A DNA stretch of 64,000 nucleotides from Euonymus europaeus (lineage: Eukaryota > Streptophyta > Magnoliopsida > Celastrales > Celastraceae). Below are positions 53,085 through 64,000 of this stretch, piece after piece; the first letter of the stretch is position 1, and the number at the start of each line of letters is the position of its first letter. Below the pieces are notes generated by a model that was given only the letters and a program-made list of their open reading frames with translations, was not told the DNA's origin and did not search any database. The stretch spans positions 6,448,001-6,512,000 of the forward strand of contig OY756960.1 in NCBI GenBank assembly GCA_963580455.1, written 5' to 3'. A program made the position numbers and the translations under genes.

Positions 53085-55250
53085 ATCATTTTTTGTCCGG
53101 TAATATGAGATAATAACAGAATAAATGGTTTATCCTTTTTGTATGAACTTTCCATTAAAATCCCCCCGTTTCTATTTTGTTTATTATTTCAATGTCATCT
53201 ATTTCACTTAGGATTTTTAGTCATTTTCCTTTATCTATAATTGAAGTTAATTCATTAATCTTCCAGCAATCCTGAAATTTGTTTGTTCTTGAGTGTTTTG
53301 ATTTCTATTTTAATTTCAAAAAAATTCATTTTGAAGATCTTTAAGAGTAGATGCTTTTGTTTCAATCTGTGGATAAGGTTTGGATAGAATGTCCTTTAAG
53401 TTGTAGGTAAGCTAATTTTTCTTGGGAATCATCTATATAATTAACAATATCTAGAAATAATTTTTTGTCACTAGAAAACATATTTATTTCTGGATTAGAA
53501 GAAGAACTAGAAAGGTCATCATATTGATGTTGATTATCAGAACTACTAAAATGTGAAGTCGCTTCATCATCAGTATCTATGAGAAGTAACTCTAATTTTG
53601 CAATAACATTATCATCTAATTCTAACTCATTTATTTGTTTTCGGACTTGACAATATTTTGCTACATGGCATGGTGTATTGCACTTAAAACAAACAAGAAG
53701 TTTTTTTAGATTTTTTCGTCTTTGGGATTTGATTTTGTATGCCTATGATTTCTTTTAAATGGTTTTTGGTTATAGGTCTTCTTGTAAAATCTAGATCTAT
53801 ACTGAGTGGGTGTATGTTTGTGGTGTTTATTAAACTTCTTTTCTTTTGAACAATTTTCTTCGTAGCCAAATTGTTTAGAAAAAGAACCTAATTCATTTTT
53901 ATACTTATTTTGTTCCCATTTTAATTGTTTTTGTTACTTAATATTATAACATAATTGTAAACCTATTTTTTGAATAAAATTAACTAAATCTCCATAAGTT
54001 AATTGATCATATGGTATTTGATCATTGTGTATAGATCTAATTTTTATTTAATTCTGTCTCCTAATAAGATGGCCAGTCCAACTAAGAAATTTTCTTTCCA
54101 AAAAGATTGAATATTATCAGCAAGCATCATCACCCTAGTGAGGAAAGTGTCTTTGTATTGACGGAAATCATGTAAGCTTCTACATCTTAAATTTTCTAAG
54201 AGTTCGGAAGACCTAATTCTAATACTAGAAGGGTCCCCTAAGAAATGTTTAGAAATTGAGAAGATTAAAGTGGCGATAACATCTTGAATTTCTTCACCAA
54301 ACTCTGTTTTGATTATTGTACCATCAGAAGCACTTTTGACAACATTAAGAATTTCATTTTGTTTAGTTGTTGGAAGATGGTAATCTCACTATCATTTTAA
54401 TTGGCCAGTAAACCCAGCAACAATTAAATTTTCAATTGCCTGATCAGTTGTATCCATTTTTGTTTTGTAGGCATTACTTACCGTTGTCATTTGTTGTAAT
54501 TGATTAAGAATCTTGTAATCAGACATACCATCTATATTCCATTCATAAATGGTATTTGTGTTATATTGCATTTGATTAGTTTGTTTTTCTTCTAATAAAA
54601 GATCGGGTGGAGTTGTTTTGGAATAATATAATTTTTGAGGAGATTGTCATTTCATTTTATGAACTTCAAAGTTGGATTTTTTTTGATGCACTATCTGTTT
54701 TATCAAGATTGTGCAATCTTGGTATGAATGAGGTCTCAAGTGTGTCAGGAATTTATAAAGAGAGAAATTGAGTTATATCAGCACAAAGTTGTGTTAATTT
54801 TTTGTCTAACTCAGTAGTAAAGTCATATCGTTAGGAGCAAGTGTTTTGGCTAAAGTGGGTGGTATCTCATACGGTTTGAAGATAGCTTTGTCTAGGTTAG
54901 AGGAATTTGTTAGTTTCTGAATATTAGCCTCTATTCAATTTAATTGTTGTCCAATAGTGGAGAGGTCTTGAGTTGTAAAATTATTTTGTTGAACCAGATT
55001 TTTGAATTCGTCAGCTTTGGAAACTTTAAATGGTGTGGCTATTATAGAAGAGTTTTTGTAATCTAAGTTAAGTTGGATGAATGGTTGGTGTTTGGACTCA
55101 ATTATGGTTTTTTGGGTAGTGTCATACCATGTTTGAACTCTAGTGTTTGTATTGATGAATTTTGAAGAAAAATGATAATTACCAATGTCAGGGAGGATAA
55201 TTTCAAACCATACAAAAAATAATAATTGCTTTTTGTATTCGTGCATAAAC
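53085..55250 (-). pseudogene. Caulimovirid capsid-like region with CCHC zinc knuckle
   Basis: Minus-strand coding trace in several frames with many stops. A C-x2-C-x4-H-x4-C knuckle lies at 53691-53650 (the usual Gly before the His is Cys here). It is followed by an acidic, serine-rich stretch. Upstream are a segment at 55246-54935 and a conserved-looking block near 54560-54390. Position after the movement protein and before the protease, plus the knuckle, identify it as the capsid part of the polyprotein. The exact boundary with the movement protein is unclear. The MULE insertion ends it at 53085. Confidence 0.7.
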
Positions 55251-55309
55251 TCATAATATTATGTTTGAATATATTCACTTTTTTCCTGTATAATGATGAA
55301 GGAATCATT

Positions 55310-56402
55310 CTCTTTTTTGAAGTTTATATGAGGAATAGGAATCCTTTTGAAAGATATTTTTTGCCAATAATAAAGTCATGAATCAAAACATTTAATTCAG
55401 GAATATCAGGATTATCTATCATTTGAGAATAAGTGGGTGACATTGGAGGAGAATCTTTTGGCTCAAGATTTGAGATGGTATGGTATTCTAGATGTTGAAC
55501 ATTGGAGAATGGTTTTGGGATGGAACCAGAATTAACGACTCCCTTTAATTGGGGTACTTGTAGCAGAAGGACATGGATGTCTAGTCTTGTAAGAGGTACT
55601 TGGTGCAGTAGAGAAAATCTATGTTTGTTTGTATTTTCAGCTTTTTTAGGAGGTACAACCCCTTGTAACTTCCAAGTTTTGGGTAAGATAATTTCATTCC
55701 ATTTAATGGTCCAAGGGATTGTCATATTAGATCTGGAAATATCTGTTTGGATTAATAATGTTTCTCCTCTTGGTGATTTGCGTAAAGCTTTGGAACCAAA
55801 ATTAGATGTCATAGCTTTGTAATGAATCCTATAAATTAAGGAAATTGGAAGACATCCAGCGGCCATTTTGTAATTGTGTGTTTTGATATTCAGGGTTAAT
55901 GTATCTAAAATATTTTGATCACCTAATGAGATAGAAAATTCCGGGTAACAATCAAAATAAATTGTTTACTACAAAGGCTAGTTTCAACTATGTCTAGGAG
56001 TGATTCATTGAATTCTAACATCCTACAATCACGTCTAAGGAAGAGAATTGAAGTATCTAAACCTTCACAAGTTAAATGTTTAATACCTATTTGTACTAAT
56101 CTTATATGAAGATAAATATATTTTTGTTCATGTTTCTCAACATATTGTTTTGTGAGAGGTCTAATAGTTTCATAAGATTTAAAGAGTTTAGTATCTCTTT
56201 TTTCAGTTTTGATCATATAATCATTACGACTTAAGATATTGAATTTGAATTTATTTTTATATATTTTATTTTTCTCCACTATGGGAATATCCCAATTGTC
56301 AACATTTCTAAATAAATCTTCAGGATTAATTTCTTTTTTATTGACAATTCTATCGTCAGATATTGAACTAGAAGTATAAGTTTTTCTAAAAAGAGTACTC
56401 AT
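55310..56402 (-). pseudogene. Caulimovirid movement protein
   Basis: ATG 56402 opens a 159-codon frame to 55923. The trace resumes in another frame at 55866-55324, so there is a frameshift between. The order and content fit the 30K-type movement protein at the N-terminus of Petuvirus/Florendovirus-like polyproteins, which opens plasmodesmata for cell-to-cell spread. The frameshift and missing downstream frame make it nonfunctional. It lies about 160 nt downstream of the primer-binding site. Confidence 0.75.
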
Positions 56403-56560
56403 GTTTGAAAATATCCAAATAGTGACTATTATTGTGGGTACTGTTTGGCTTACAATGGCAATCCAGCTTACACAACCTCACCCCCCACCTCGCGGCTAAG
56501 GTCTCAGCACTCAACTTCAATGTCAACCACTTATACCCTAAGTTACAACTACTTGCTCTT

Positions 56561-56573
56561 GGCTCCGATACCA
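56561..56573 (-). promoter_or_regulatory. Caulimovirid initiator-Met tRNA primer-binding site
   Basis: The minus strand reads TGGTATCGGAGCC, one base from the standard TGGTATCAGAGCC complementary to the 3' end of initiator-Met tRNA. It lies upstream of the movement protein start and has no LTR next to it, as in pararetroviruses. Confidence 0.8.
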
Positions 56574-57130
56574 TAGGAGGCCTAATCACACGAAATCTCT
56601 CTTGGTCCATCCAAAATAACCATAATGCACATCAACCAACATCACTTCATAGAGTGGACAATAAATAAATAAAATAGTATTTTGTCAAAAATAAATAAGT
56701 AGAAAAACATATAATACTACTAGAGAAGTCCTACTTGATTGGACAACAACGGAAATGCCTTATCCTGCTAATTTGGAGGACCCATACTAGTGGAAGGCTC
56801 ACCTAAAATGGGAGGAAACAAATATCATTATGCATATCAAAACGAGTAGTGAAGAATAAAGGCAGAAATATGAATAACGTAATAAAATGCAATAATATGT
56901 TATGTAAATAATGTCTTTATACACCCATTTGAACCTCCAAACTTCTACTCATGTCGTGGATCACTCCCACACCTTTACACTTCACAACATAAGTTGGTCT
57001 GTATGGTAAATCCATGGAGAAAATATAAATCCAACATACAATTTTCATTTCCAATTTCAATCCATAAACACGACTTTCAATATCAAATTACCATTCCACA
57101 CCCAAACCCTTGTCCAATGGTCCATCATGT

Positions 57131-57375
57131 CACTACGGATGCGTTTGGTAAAAGGATAATATGGAGTAATGATTAAAAAGGTAATTAGATTTTAATTTTA
57201 CTTACATTTGTTATAACAATATATTTGTTACCCCTGTAATGAACTCTAGTAAATGAGCCTTATATGTTAAATGCAAACTTTATTGGTGGGGAGGCCTGAG
57301 TAATAAAATATAATAGAGTTTTATTACCCACCTAATTTAAAATTTTCTAAAGCTCGTAACAAACCTAGAAACTTG
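57131..57375. mobile_element. Possible MITE of about 240 bp
   Basis: Left end GATGCGTTTGGTAAAAGGATA and the reverse complement of the right end TTTCTAGGTTTGTTACGAGC share a GTTTGKTAM core. The interior is AT-rich and noncoding. Neither exact ends nor a target duplication was established. Confidence 0.3.
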
Positions 57376-57639
57376 ATTGTGATCTGATGCACTCGATCGA
57401 TACAATTCTCCCTAACGAAAGTCTTGTGTTCTCCCTCCCTCATTGACACGATTCTAGTGGATCTTTCCTTTACCGTTTGGGTTTCTTCTAGAATGAAATT
57501 TTTTCTTTTATTTGTTGGTTGCTAGAATTCTATAATTTCATGAGTCGTAAAAGAAATTTTTACGAGTCCTGGATGTGCACAATTTCATGAGTTGAAATTT
57601 GGGCTTGGTCTCATTGAGTATTTTTGCTATTGTGCCAAA

Positions 57640-58560
57640 CTGCCAATGTTATGGTGGCTAAACATTGGCTCAACCCACTCTTGAGCATATCTTCCTTATG
57701 TCTCTTAATTTCATTCTGAAAATGTGAATATGTGTACGGTGGTACATTGACTAGTTTTCCTTCATCCTTCAATGTTATAAGGTGGTCAGGGTGGTGAGGA
57801 GGTCATAAACTTGTAGACACCTCCAACAATCATTTATGTCCCTTCAATAGTGGCCTAGCAGATTTTAGTCGAAGCTCTAGTCTATCACCAAAATCTTCCT
57901 TCTTCTGCAATCATTCTCTTTTGATTATTATCAATCATCATAATGGCGAAAATTAGGTGCCATCAAACTTGAACTCTATTATCATACTTGCATAATTGGT
58001 AATTACTCTTCTAATATTCTTTAGTCATGCACTACCCAGCATAGCAACCAATTCGGCTAATGTCAAAACATGCAAATTGGGTGTAATCCGTACCCCCTGT
58101 ATGTTCTTTTTCTCATCCCCCACTACCTCCTCAGAGTTGAGTCTCTTTCCATTGGCCACAATATTAACATCAAATTGCTCCACTAACAATCCTCTTAATA
58201 TGACCTTTTAATAATATTAGTATTAATAAAGTTAGAAGATGTATACACACCATCAACCTCATTGTGAACATCTTTTGAATGTTCGCCATGACATTGAGTG
58301 ATGACTCGATCTTGCAATCATCTTCACCACTCATGCATTCTTGGAGTTGCCCTCTTCATCACTTGACTTAACAACCTCGCCATCACTAGAATTCGCAAGT
58401 ATAAACACATGTCTAGATTTACATCGGTGATCTCTATTCCACTTGAAGTTGTTGGATTGTGCATTCATGGAAGCATACCGAAGATAAAAAATCTCATGCA
58501 TAGTCGAAATCTTATGTTTAAAATCATTAAAATCTGCCCGATCAATCATTTGATTCAAAT
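57640..58560 (-). pseudogene. Ty3/Gypsy gag end, protease and RT-start fragment
   Basis: On the minus strand: a gag C-terminal piece with DHRCKSRHVFILA (about 58445), remnant of a zinc-knuckle region; a protease-like stretch ending PNLHVLTLAELVAMLGSA (about 58085-58030); and a pre-RT segment, PPHHPDHLITLKDEGKLVN then VPPYTYSHFQNEIKRHKEDM (about 57795-57690), the conserved beginning of Gypsy RT. Stops and shifts throughout. The RT core is missing. Confidence 0.7.
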
Positions 58561-58639
58561 AGCATACCTTTGAAATCGTGAATCTATTTTTTTCTTAGAG
58601 ATTTCAGCGATTATGAATCGTAACTCAAAGCTCTAATTG

Positions 58640-60480
58640 ATGAAGTTTGAAGAACACATCCCAACGACTTGATGATCTTCTAATGCATACCTGAAAATGA
58701 ATCTTCAATGTAACGGTGGGATCTAAGATCAAAGATAATAAGTTAAAAAAAAACCAAAGACTAAGGTTATGAAAAAACTTAACCAAGGAGAGCTCAAGAG
58801 TGTGTCATAGTCAGCCACAACCTATAGTATTTATATAGAGTGGTTGACTCCGCCCCCACCCCATACCTTGTCCAAGTAGGTTTAGGTTTTCTAGAAAAAC
58901 AAACTCACCAAAAAGTAAACCAAACTCTTTTTTTTCATAGGAGCAAAAAAAATCCTTATTTCTACATAAGGGGCGCATGGCCCATGTACTAGGAACCAAG
59001 CATGGGCCACATGGCTCCTTCTTGGAAAACCTACATGGGCTGGTTTTGTTCCAACAATGTATTTCTCTCATATTAGACCTCACCCATTTCAATACTAATT
59101 TATTTTTCATGGGCTACAATGAAGACCACCAAGGAAAATAGGACATGGTCTTTAATTGTGACCCAATAGTTATAGGGCTCTATTATTGAACCTTCTATTA
59201 TCATAAATTACACAATAGTCCACTAAATTAATGTAATTGAATAAATCTCCTCATCTTGTTCTTAAATTACATTTGAGTCATTTTCTATATGTTCGCTTAG
59301 TTTGTTCCTCACGTTAAGTTACAAAAACCCATCAATCAATATTTTCTTCTGACTAAAATATTAATTGACACATTATCCTTGAGACTTATCTACTTAAATT
59401 ATTTGAATGTATCACATAACATAAATTTTCACTTGCAGGGTTTGGTACAATCACAAATCCTACAAGCTTCTCAAGGGGGTTTTCATCAATCCTTTCAGGA
59501 CATGAATTCTAATAACATTTATTTTCTATATTTATCAATGTGGTAACTCAACTGCCCTAGACATTGTGGCTCACTATGTGACCTCATCTTTTGGTAGAAT
59601 CAAAGTTCCATTCACCAATAATTTATGTACGCTAACTATTGCTATATTAAGAACGTAAGTAAATTCATATTTGTGGTATGAATATATGATTGATTATATA
59701 GTTAGTCTAAATCAATCAATTCATAATTGGTCCAACCGATGCACACTAGAACTGCACTAACATAACAAAGAAAAACATCCTACTTCTTGCAACCAAGATA
59801 GACTTATTACAATGTTATGTTACGATCATCTCGATGGTTTGTCCGATTCCATCTAAGTCGTGATCTATACTTTATGTTCTATAAGAACCTATGGAAATAT
59901 ATTTTCATTGTAAGCTGTATCTATACACACCAATCCATATACTATATAAAATAATAGACATTATATCAATCATCATTCACAATTTGAAACTACACACAAT
60001 TTTTGTGTGGATTAATTTAAACCTCTCATGAGGATGCTTATACTTTCATAATCAAAAGGACCTGAATGACTATATTTTAAGTGCACTCCCATACTCTAGT
60101 AGCATACACTCAATTCATTGAGAAGATTGACAATAGTGCATGTCTCACTCACTAAAGAATCAAAGCATACAAACTATGAGTGCGAGAGTAGTGACCTACT
60201 CAAGCTTAACAAATGCCATACTTATACAATTGTAAAATAAATAACTCCTTGACAGAACATTATTGGTTTTTCAATCTTGCACAATTTCGTCAATACATGT
60301 GACCTCACATACCATAGTGTATCAATCTGAGAATCCTCTTGAGCGATTAAGACAAATAATTTTCGATTAGAGATGTTCATGCTCTACAACATATATCAAC
60401 ATGTATAGCATTGTTATTTGGTTGTGAATATTTTATTTCAAATGTAGTAGTGAATCTTGTGTTTGTCCATATTCACACAT
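58640..60480 (-). mobile_element. LTR-like noncoding sequence (unassigned retroelement)
   Basis: The minus strand has a TATA-like CTATATAAATAC (about 58843-58832), a leader, a CA end near 58643 and then AGAGCTTTG, resembling the 3' part of an initiator-Met primer site with a small gap. The long noncoding stretch up to the LINE tail is LTR-like. No target duplication or partner LTR was found. Confidence 0.35.
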
Positions 60481-60881
60481 AAAATGTATCTTCTTTTTTT
60501 TTGAAACTATCAAGAACTTCATTAGCATTAATCCATCAGAAAAGCATTACAAATAAAAAGAGGAGGCATACTTCCCCATTCATGGACACCAGACAAAGAA
60601 CATGATGCTCGAGCCAACAATTGAGCAACATAGTTCACTGATCTCCTAAAAAAACATAACTGATAGTCAACCATCTCTTTCAAAAGAGATTTACATCATC
60701 AATAACTAGACCTAAATAAGAGCAACTTCGGGATAAAGGACTTCATAGGCCTAATTATTGCCAACATATCAAAGTCAAGAACAACTTTGGAAATGGACTT
60801 GCCTTTCAACCAACTAAGGACCTCATGAATACTCATTACTTCAACTATAATAGCCTCCATAGGACCTTCTAAAGTACCACT

Positions 60882-63084
60882 TGTGAAATTCTGACACAAA
60901 AATTTAGTTTTGAGTCGAATTACAGATGATCCGTGAAGTACGGAATCACGGAAAAATAGTTTTGAACTTGGTTCGGTAAATGGGTCATAAATTTTAGTTT
61001 ACATGTCCGTTTCGGGCCCAATATATCAAATCGAAGCTTAGACCGAGCCGGAAAATAAATTTGAGAAAAAACTGGGTTCTGTGAACAGTAATCCGTCCGG
61101 ACGGATATGCCTAGAGTGAGGGCAGTGGGTTACGGGAACAGTAATCCGTCCGGACGGATAATTGGGCGTCCGGACGGATATGCCTAGAGTGAGGGCAGTG
61201 GGTTACGCGAACAGTAATCCGTCCGGACGGATGCTTAGGGCTTCCGGACGGCTATCGGGAAATTAGTTTTTAAGAAACAGAGTTCGACATTTCTGCATTC
61301 CATCACTTGGAGAGCCCGAGTAGAGAGAGAAAGAGAGAGAAAAGAAGAGAGAGAAGGAGCTTTTGGTTGGAGTTTGGCTTGGAGATTGTAGATTGGTGAT
61401 CATTGAAGCCAAACAAGGAAGATTCAAGGTTGATTTGGGTGATTTGGAAAGTTTTTCTTAGTTTTTGGAAATTCTAGGTTTTTCTAGATTTGCTAGATTC
61501 TTGAAGAGTTGAGTTATATGCTTTAGATATGTTGTTTATAGGTTGATTTGGAACATATATGTAGGTTGATTTCGTGGTTTGATGTTGAGTTGAGCTAAGT
61601 GGAATTTTTGGAGGATTTTAGAAGAAATTCTAGAGAGAGAAAGTAAGTTTCTCTTGATTGTTTGATTAATTCATTATTGATATGATATATTGAGATGTTT
61701 GGATGATTGAATGAGTACGACATTGTGTAAATTGGTTAGGTTTGGTGAAACGGGATTTAAACCCTAATTGTGGGATTTTTGGGGAATTGCTCAACACGAG
61801 GTAGGGGATTTCCAACCATTCTTTCTATCGTTTGTTCTCAATATTTTAAAGAGCGTTTCGATTCCTCATTGGTCATTTTATTTGTGTTTCCGCCTTAATT
61901 GCTTCTAAGGGAAAACGATCATTGCTTGTGGAATATTGTTAATTCTTGATGTTGCATGACCTGATTGTGTGTGTTCCATCATCTATGGGCACGATGTGAT
62001 TTCCGTTCATGCATCATGGTAGTTATGTATATATATATATATATGTAGGTTGTTCATATATATCTTTTTGGCATGTCATGGCATAAATGCATTAGAGTTG
62101 CATTGGAGTCTGAGTATGGACTCGGAGATCCTTAGGATTCTTGAAAGCTACTTGGAGGGATAACGAGGTGATGAGAGTTACCACCGAGTCATGTGATCTC
62201 CAAGTAGGATAACGCACTAGATGTATGGTTAATGAGGGACCTTGCTTGGAATGGTGCGGGCGTGATAGGTTCATGCAACAGGGTAATCCAAGAGCATTTG
62301 TTGTGGGGGAGCTTGCTCCTATTCAATATTACATGGTTAGCGACCATGATATTGATGAGTTGATGTTGTGAGCTTGCTCACGTTCGATATTACATGGAAC
62401 GAGCCATGGTATCAATAAGGTTTGCTCATTGAGGGGATTGCCCGGATTGATGTTCTATGTGATTGTTGAGTATACGTGCATGTGGTAGATTCCATATTGT
62501 TGCATAACCTATTGTTCGGATTCGGCCTTTATACTCTTTATACTCTTAACCCTACTGAGCTTTTTGCTCACTCTCTACTTTCTGTTCCTTCCCACAGGAG
62601 ATACTGGTACAGGTACCGGTGGAGCGGATCAGTGAGGGCGAGATGTGACATGGATGGCCCTGGGTAGGATATGGGTGTTAGAGATGTATTCTAGCACGTA
62701 TTTTGTTTACGATGTATTGATGTTATTCATGATATACTTATAACCATTTGGCACCAGAGGGTGTATGCATGAAGTATGCTGAGTTTGACTTTATGGTTAT
62801 ATGATATTATGTATTTGTTGATGTGTTTATTACTATCAGTTTGTGCATGCTGGTAGTGGATGGCCTGAGGCCCCTAGGATTAGGATTGCATGTGTTTGAG
62901 GCCTGAGGCCTAGCTAGGTTGTTAGTGTGATGGATTGAATTTATGCTGCGTGTTTCTGATGCAGGCGGGGACTCTCCGATATACAGGGAGATGTCGCCGG
63001 ATTTTTGGTCTGCCGGATGATCGCACTAGTGGCCTAGGACGGTGCCGGAGGGCACCCGTGGCGTGCCCGGATCGGGGCTTCACA
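60882..63084 (+). mobile_element. Solo LTR (2,203 bp) inside the LINE
   Basis: Begins TGTGAAATTC and ends GGGGCTTCACA, giving perfect TGTGAA/TTCACA ends. It is flanked by the perfect 5-bp target duplication CCACT (60877-60881 and 63085-63089). The LINE RNase H frame is continuous if the LTR and one target copy are set aside. No internal coding region. The size and ends suggest a Gypsy chromovirus-type LTR. Strand is not certain; a GA-rich leader at 61315-61360 favours plus. Confidence 0.93.
61085..61255. repeat. Tandem repeat with 16-bp palindromes in solo LTR
   Basis: The perfect palindrome ATCCGTCCGGACGGAT occurs at 61091-61106, 61144-61159 and 61217-61232. Two shorter relatives lie near 61167-61179 and 61243-61252. 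The intervening TATGCCTAGAGTGAGGGCAG followed by TGGGTTACG is also repeated (61105 and 61178 areas). GC content is far above the surroundings. Confidence 0.93.
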
Positions 63085-64000
63085 CCACTAGAAGCTGCTG
63101 CCACTTGGCCAACATTATCCCTTAACACCCAGTCAAAGCCCAACTTCTTTTGTTCCCTAAACACAACACCATCCATGTTACACTTAAGCCATCCTATCTT
63201 TGATCTCTGCCAACACACCAGCCCTTCCTTTATGAAACGTAATGCATCTTTACAGGGAAGAACTTGAGTAGATTGCCATTGGAAAAGAGAAGACCTAGCC
63301 AAATTCAACAACTGAGAGACACTTTGTCTTTTATTATTCTAGAAAATATTATTACAATTTTTCCACAAACTTCACTCCACCATACATACCAGTTGCACAA
63401 ACTCTTTAGTGGACGTAGTAAAGATATCAGAAAACCAATTAATAAAGCTAAAATGCATATTTCTACTAAACTCAAAAGTAGGAGAACGCCAACAAGCACT
63501 TGCAACTGAACATTGAATAAAAACATGGAGAACCGATTCTTGTTCTCCATTACAAATTGGGTAGTGAAAGTCAACATCAATCTGACGTTGTTGCAGCCAA
63601 TTCTTAGTGGGAAGACAATTTTCACAAGTCCTCCAAATTAAATATTTCAAGTCCCAAATTTTCTTCCAAATATGAATTGAGTGATTTAAATTATGAATAC
63701 CAAGGCTCTCTATAAGCTTTCGATAGGCACTTTTGACAATGTAAATTCCATTCCTGTTATAATTCCAAAAAAATGCTATCACCAATACCACTACGACTAA
63801 GAAGAAACTTATAGATAAACTCTCTATCCCCGTCATTAAAAGATCCCTTATAATATCATGGTCCCATGCACTTTCATCTATCTTCATTAAACTCAGGGTC
63901 AACTGTCGAAGTCTTGTTGTTGAGGTTCCACCATATTGAACCTTAACAACATCCCAAACTGCTTGAGCTAAACAGTGCCTTTCAAATCGCAACATTAAAT

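Larger units (their letters stand above)
36560..56760 (-). other. Endogenous caulimovirid (pararetrovirus), split by a MULE and a solo LTR
   Basis: On the minus strand the order is: initiator-Met primer site (56573-56561), movement protein, capsid-like region with zinc knuckle, [MULE 53075-41079], aspartic protease, a further reading frame, [solo LTR inside it], tandem repeats and a TATATAAGG promoter (36720-36712). The order and a primer site lacking LTRs fit a plant pararetrovirus of the Florendovirus/Petuvirus kind rather than an LTR element. Every reading frame has stops or shifts, so it is a fossil. About 6 kb of viral DNA is present once the insertions are set aside. I see no reverse transcriptase or RNase H. 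Outer limits are approximate. Confidence 0.82.
60494..63995 (-). pseudogene. L1-type LINE 3' part, split by a solo LTR
   Basis: On the minus strand from the window edge: an RT C-terminal region, then zf-RVT (SAYRKLIESLGI, IWKKIWDLKYLIWRTCENCL, PICNGEQESVLHVFIQC, 63780-63520) and a linker. RNase H starts GWLKCNMDGVVFREQKKLGF (about 63200) and continues to VAAASSG. The solo LTR intervenes (63084-60882), after which RNase H resumes with LEGPMEAIIVEVMSIHEVLS (60870) and decays to about 60560. A run of A on the minus strand (60501-60493) fits the LINE poly(A) tail. Stops are present. Confidence 0.9.

Noticed and set aside
54935..56402. Viral frames as a possibly functional virus
   Set aside because: Frameshifts, stops and two large insertions, with no reverse transcriptase visible. 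The locus is a fossil.
58811..59110. 99-codon minus-strand frame with several Cys and Trp
   Set aside because: It overlaps a TATA-like LTR region and has no family pattern. Treated as LTR sequence.
62935..63267. Plus-strand frame across the LTR end
   Set aside because: It spans the solo LTR/LINE junction and is antisense to LINE RNase H.

Overview
This is a 64 kb window of nuclear DNA from a flowering plant, probably a eudicot. The evidence is AT-rich sequence, plant-type Copia, Gypsy, L1, CACTA, PIF/Harbinger, Helitron and MULE lineages, an endogenous caulimovirid, and one recognisable host gene end. Almost all of it is nested transposable elements; most coding regions are pseudogenes.

Layout. 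1-340: first exon (minus strand) and upstream region of a METTL13-like methyltransferase gene. 341-7355: young Copia element with 925-bp LTRs and a 5-bp target duplication, inserted about 126 bp upstream of that start codon. About 7.4-15.6 kb: decayed PIF/Harbinger element (Myb/SANT ORF1 and DDE transposase) carrying a Gypsy LTR plus gag fragment. 15.6-19.6 kb: a scrap of LINE, a MULE PB1-like fragment, an LTR-like stretch and an unrecognised broken reading frame. 22.3-27.7 kb: minus-strand Helitron with an RPA70-like gene and a Rep/helicase gene. 28.0-29.3 kb: Gypsy integrase fragment. 29.4-32.1 kb: decayed MULE. 32.3-35.3 kb: L1 LINE running straight into a CACTA TNP2 fragment.

36.6-56.8 kb: an endogenous caulimovirid (minus strand) split twice. 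A 2.0-kb solo LTR (37684-39707) sits in its last reading frame. A 12.0-kb MULE (41079-53075) with a perfect 9-bp target duplication sits between its capsid-like and protease regions. No reverse transcriptase is visible in the viral part.

The 12-kb MULE is the most interesting object. It carries a PB1-like protein gene, a mudrA-type transposase broken by one stop codon, a convergent multi-exon DUF1985/ULP1 (C48) peptidase gene with all catalytic residues, and a fragment resembling a PHD/homeodomain (PRHA/HAT3.1) host gene. Its introns and flanks hold minisatellite arrays of the motif GGTTGAGAA. The motif lies on the sense strand of the adjacent gene in both convergent transcription units.

57.1-64 kb: a possible MITE, a Gypsy gag/protease/RT-start fragment, an LTR-like stretch, and a minus-strand L1 LINE whose RNase H domain is split by a 2.2-kb solo LTR with a perfect 5-bp target duplication.
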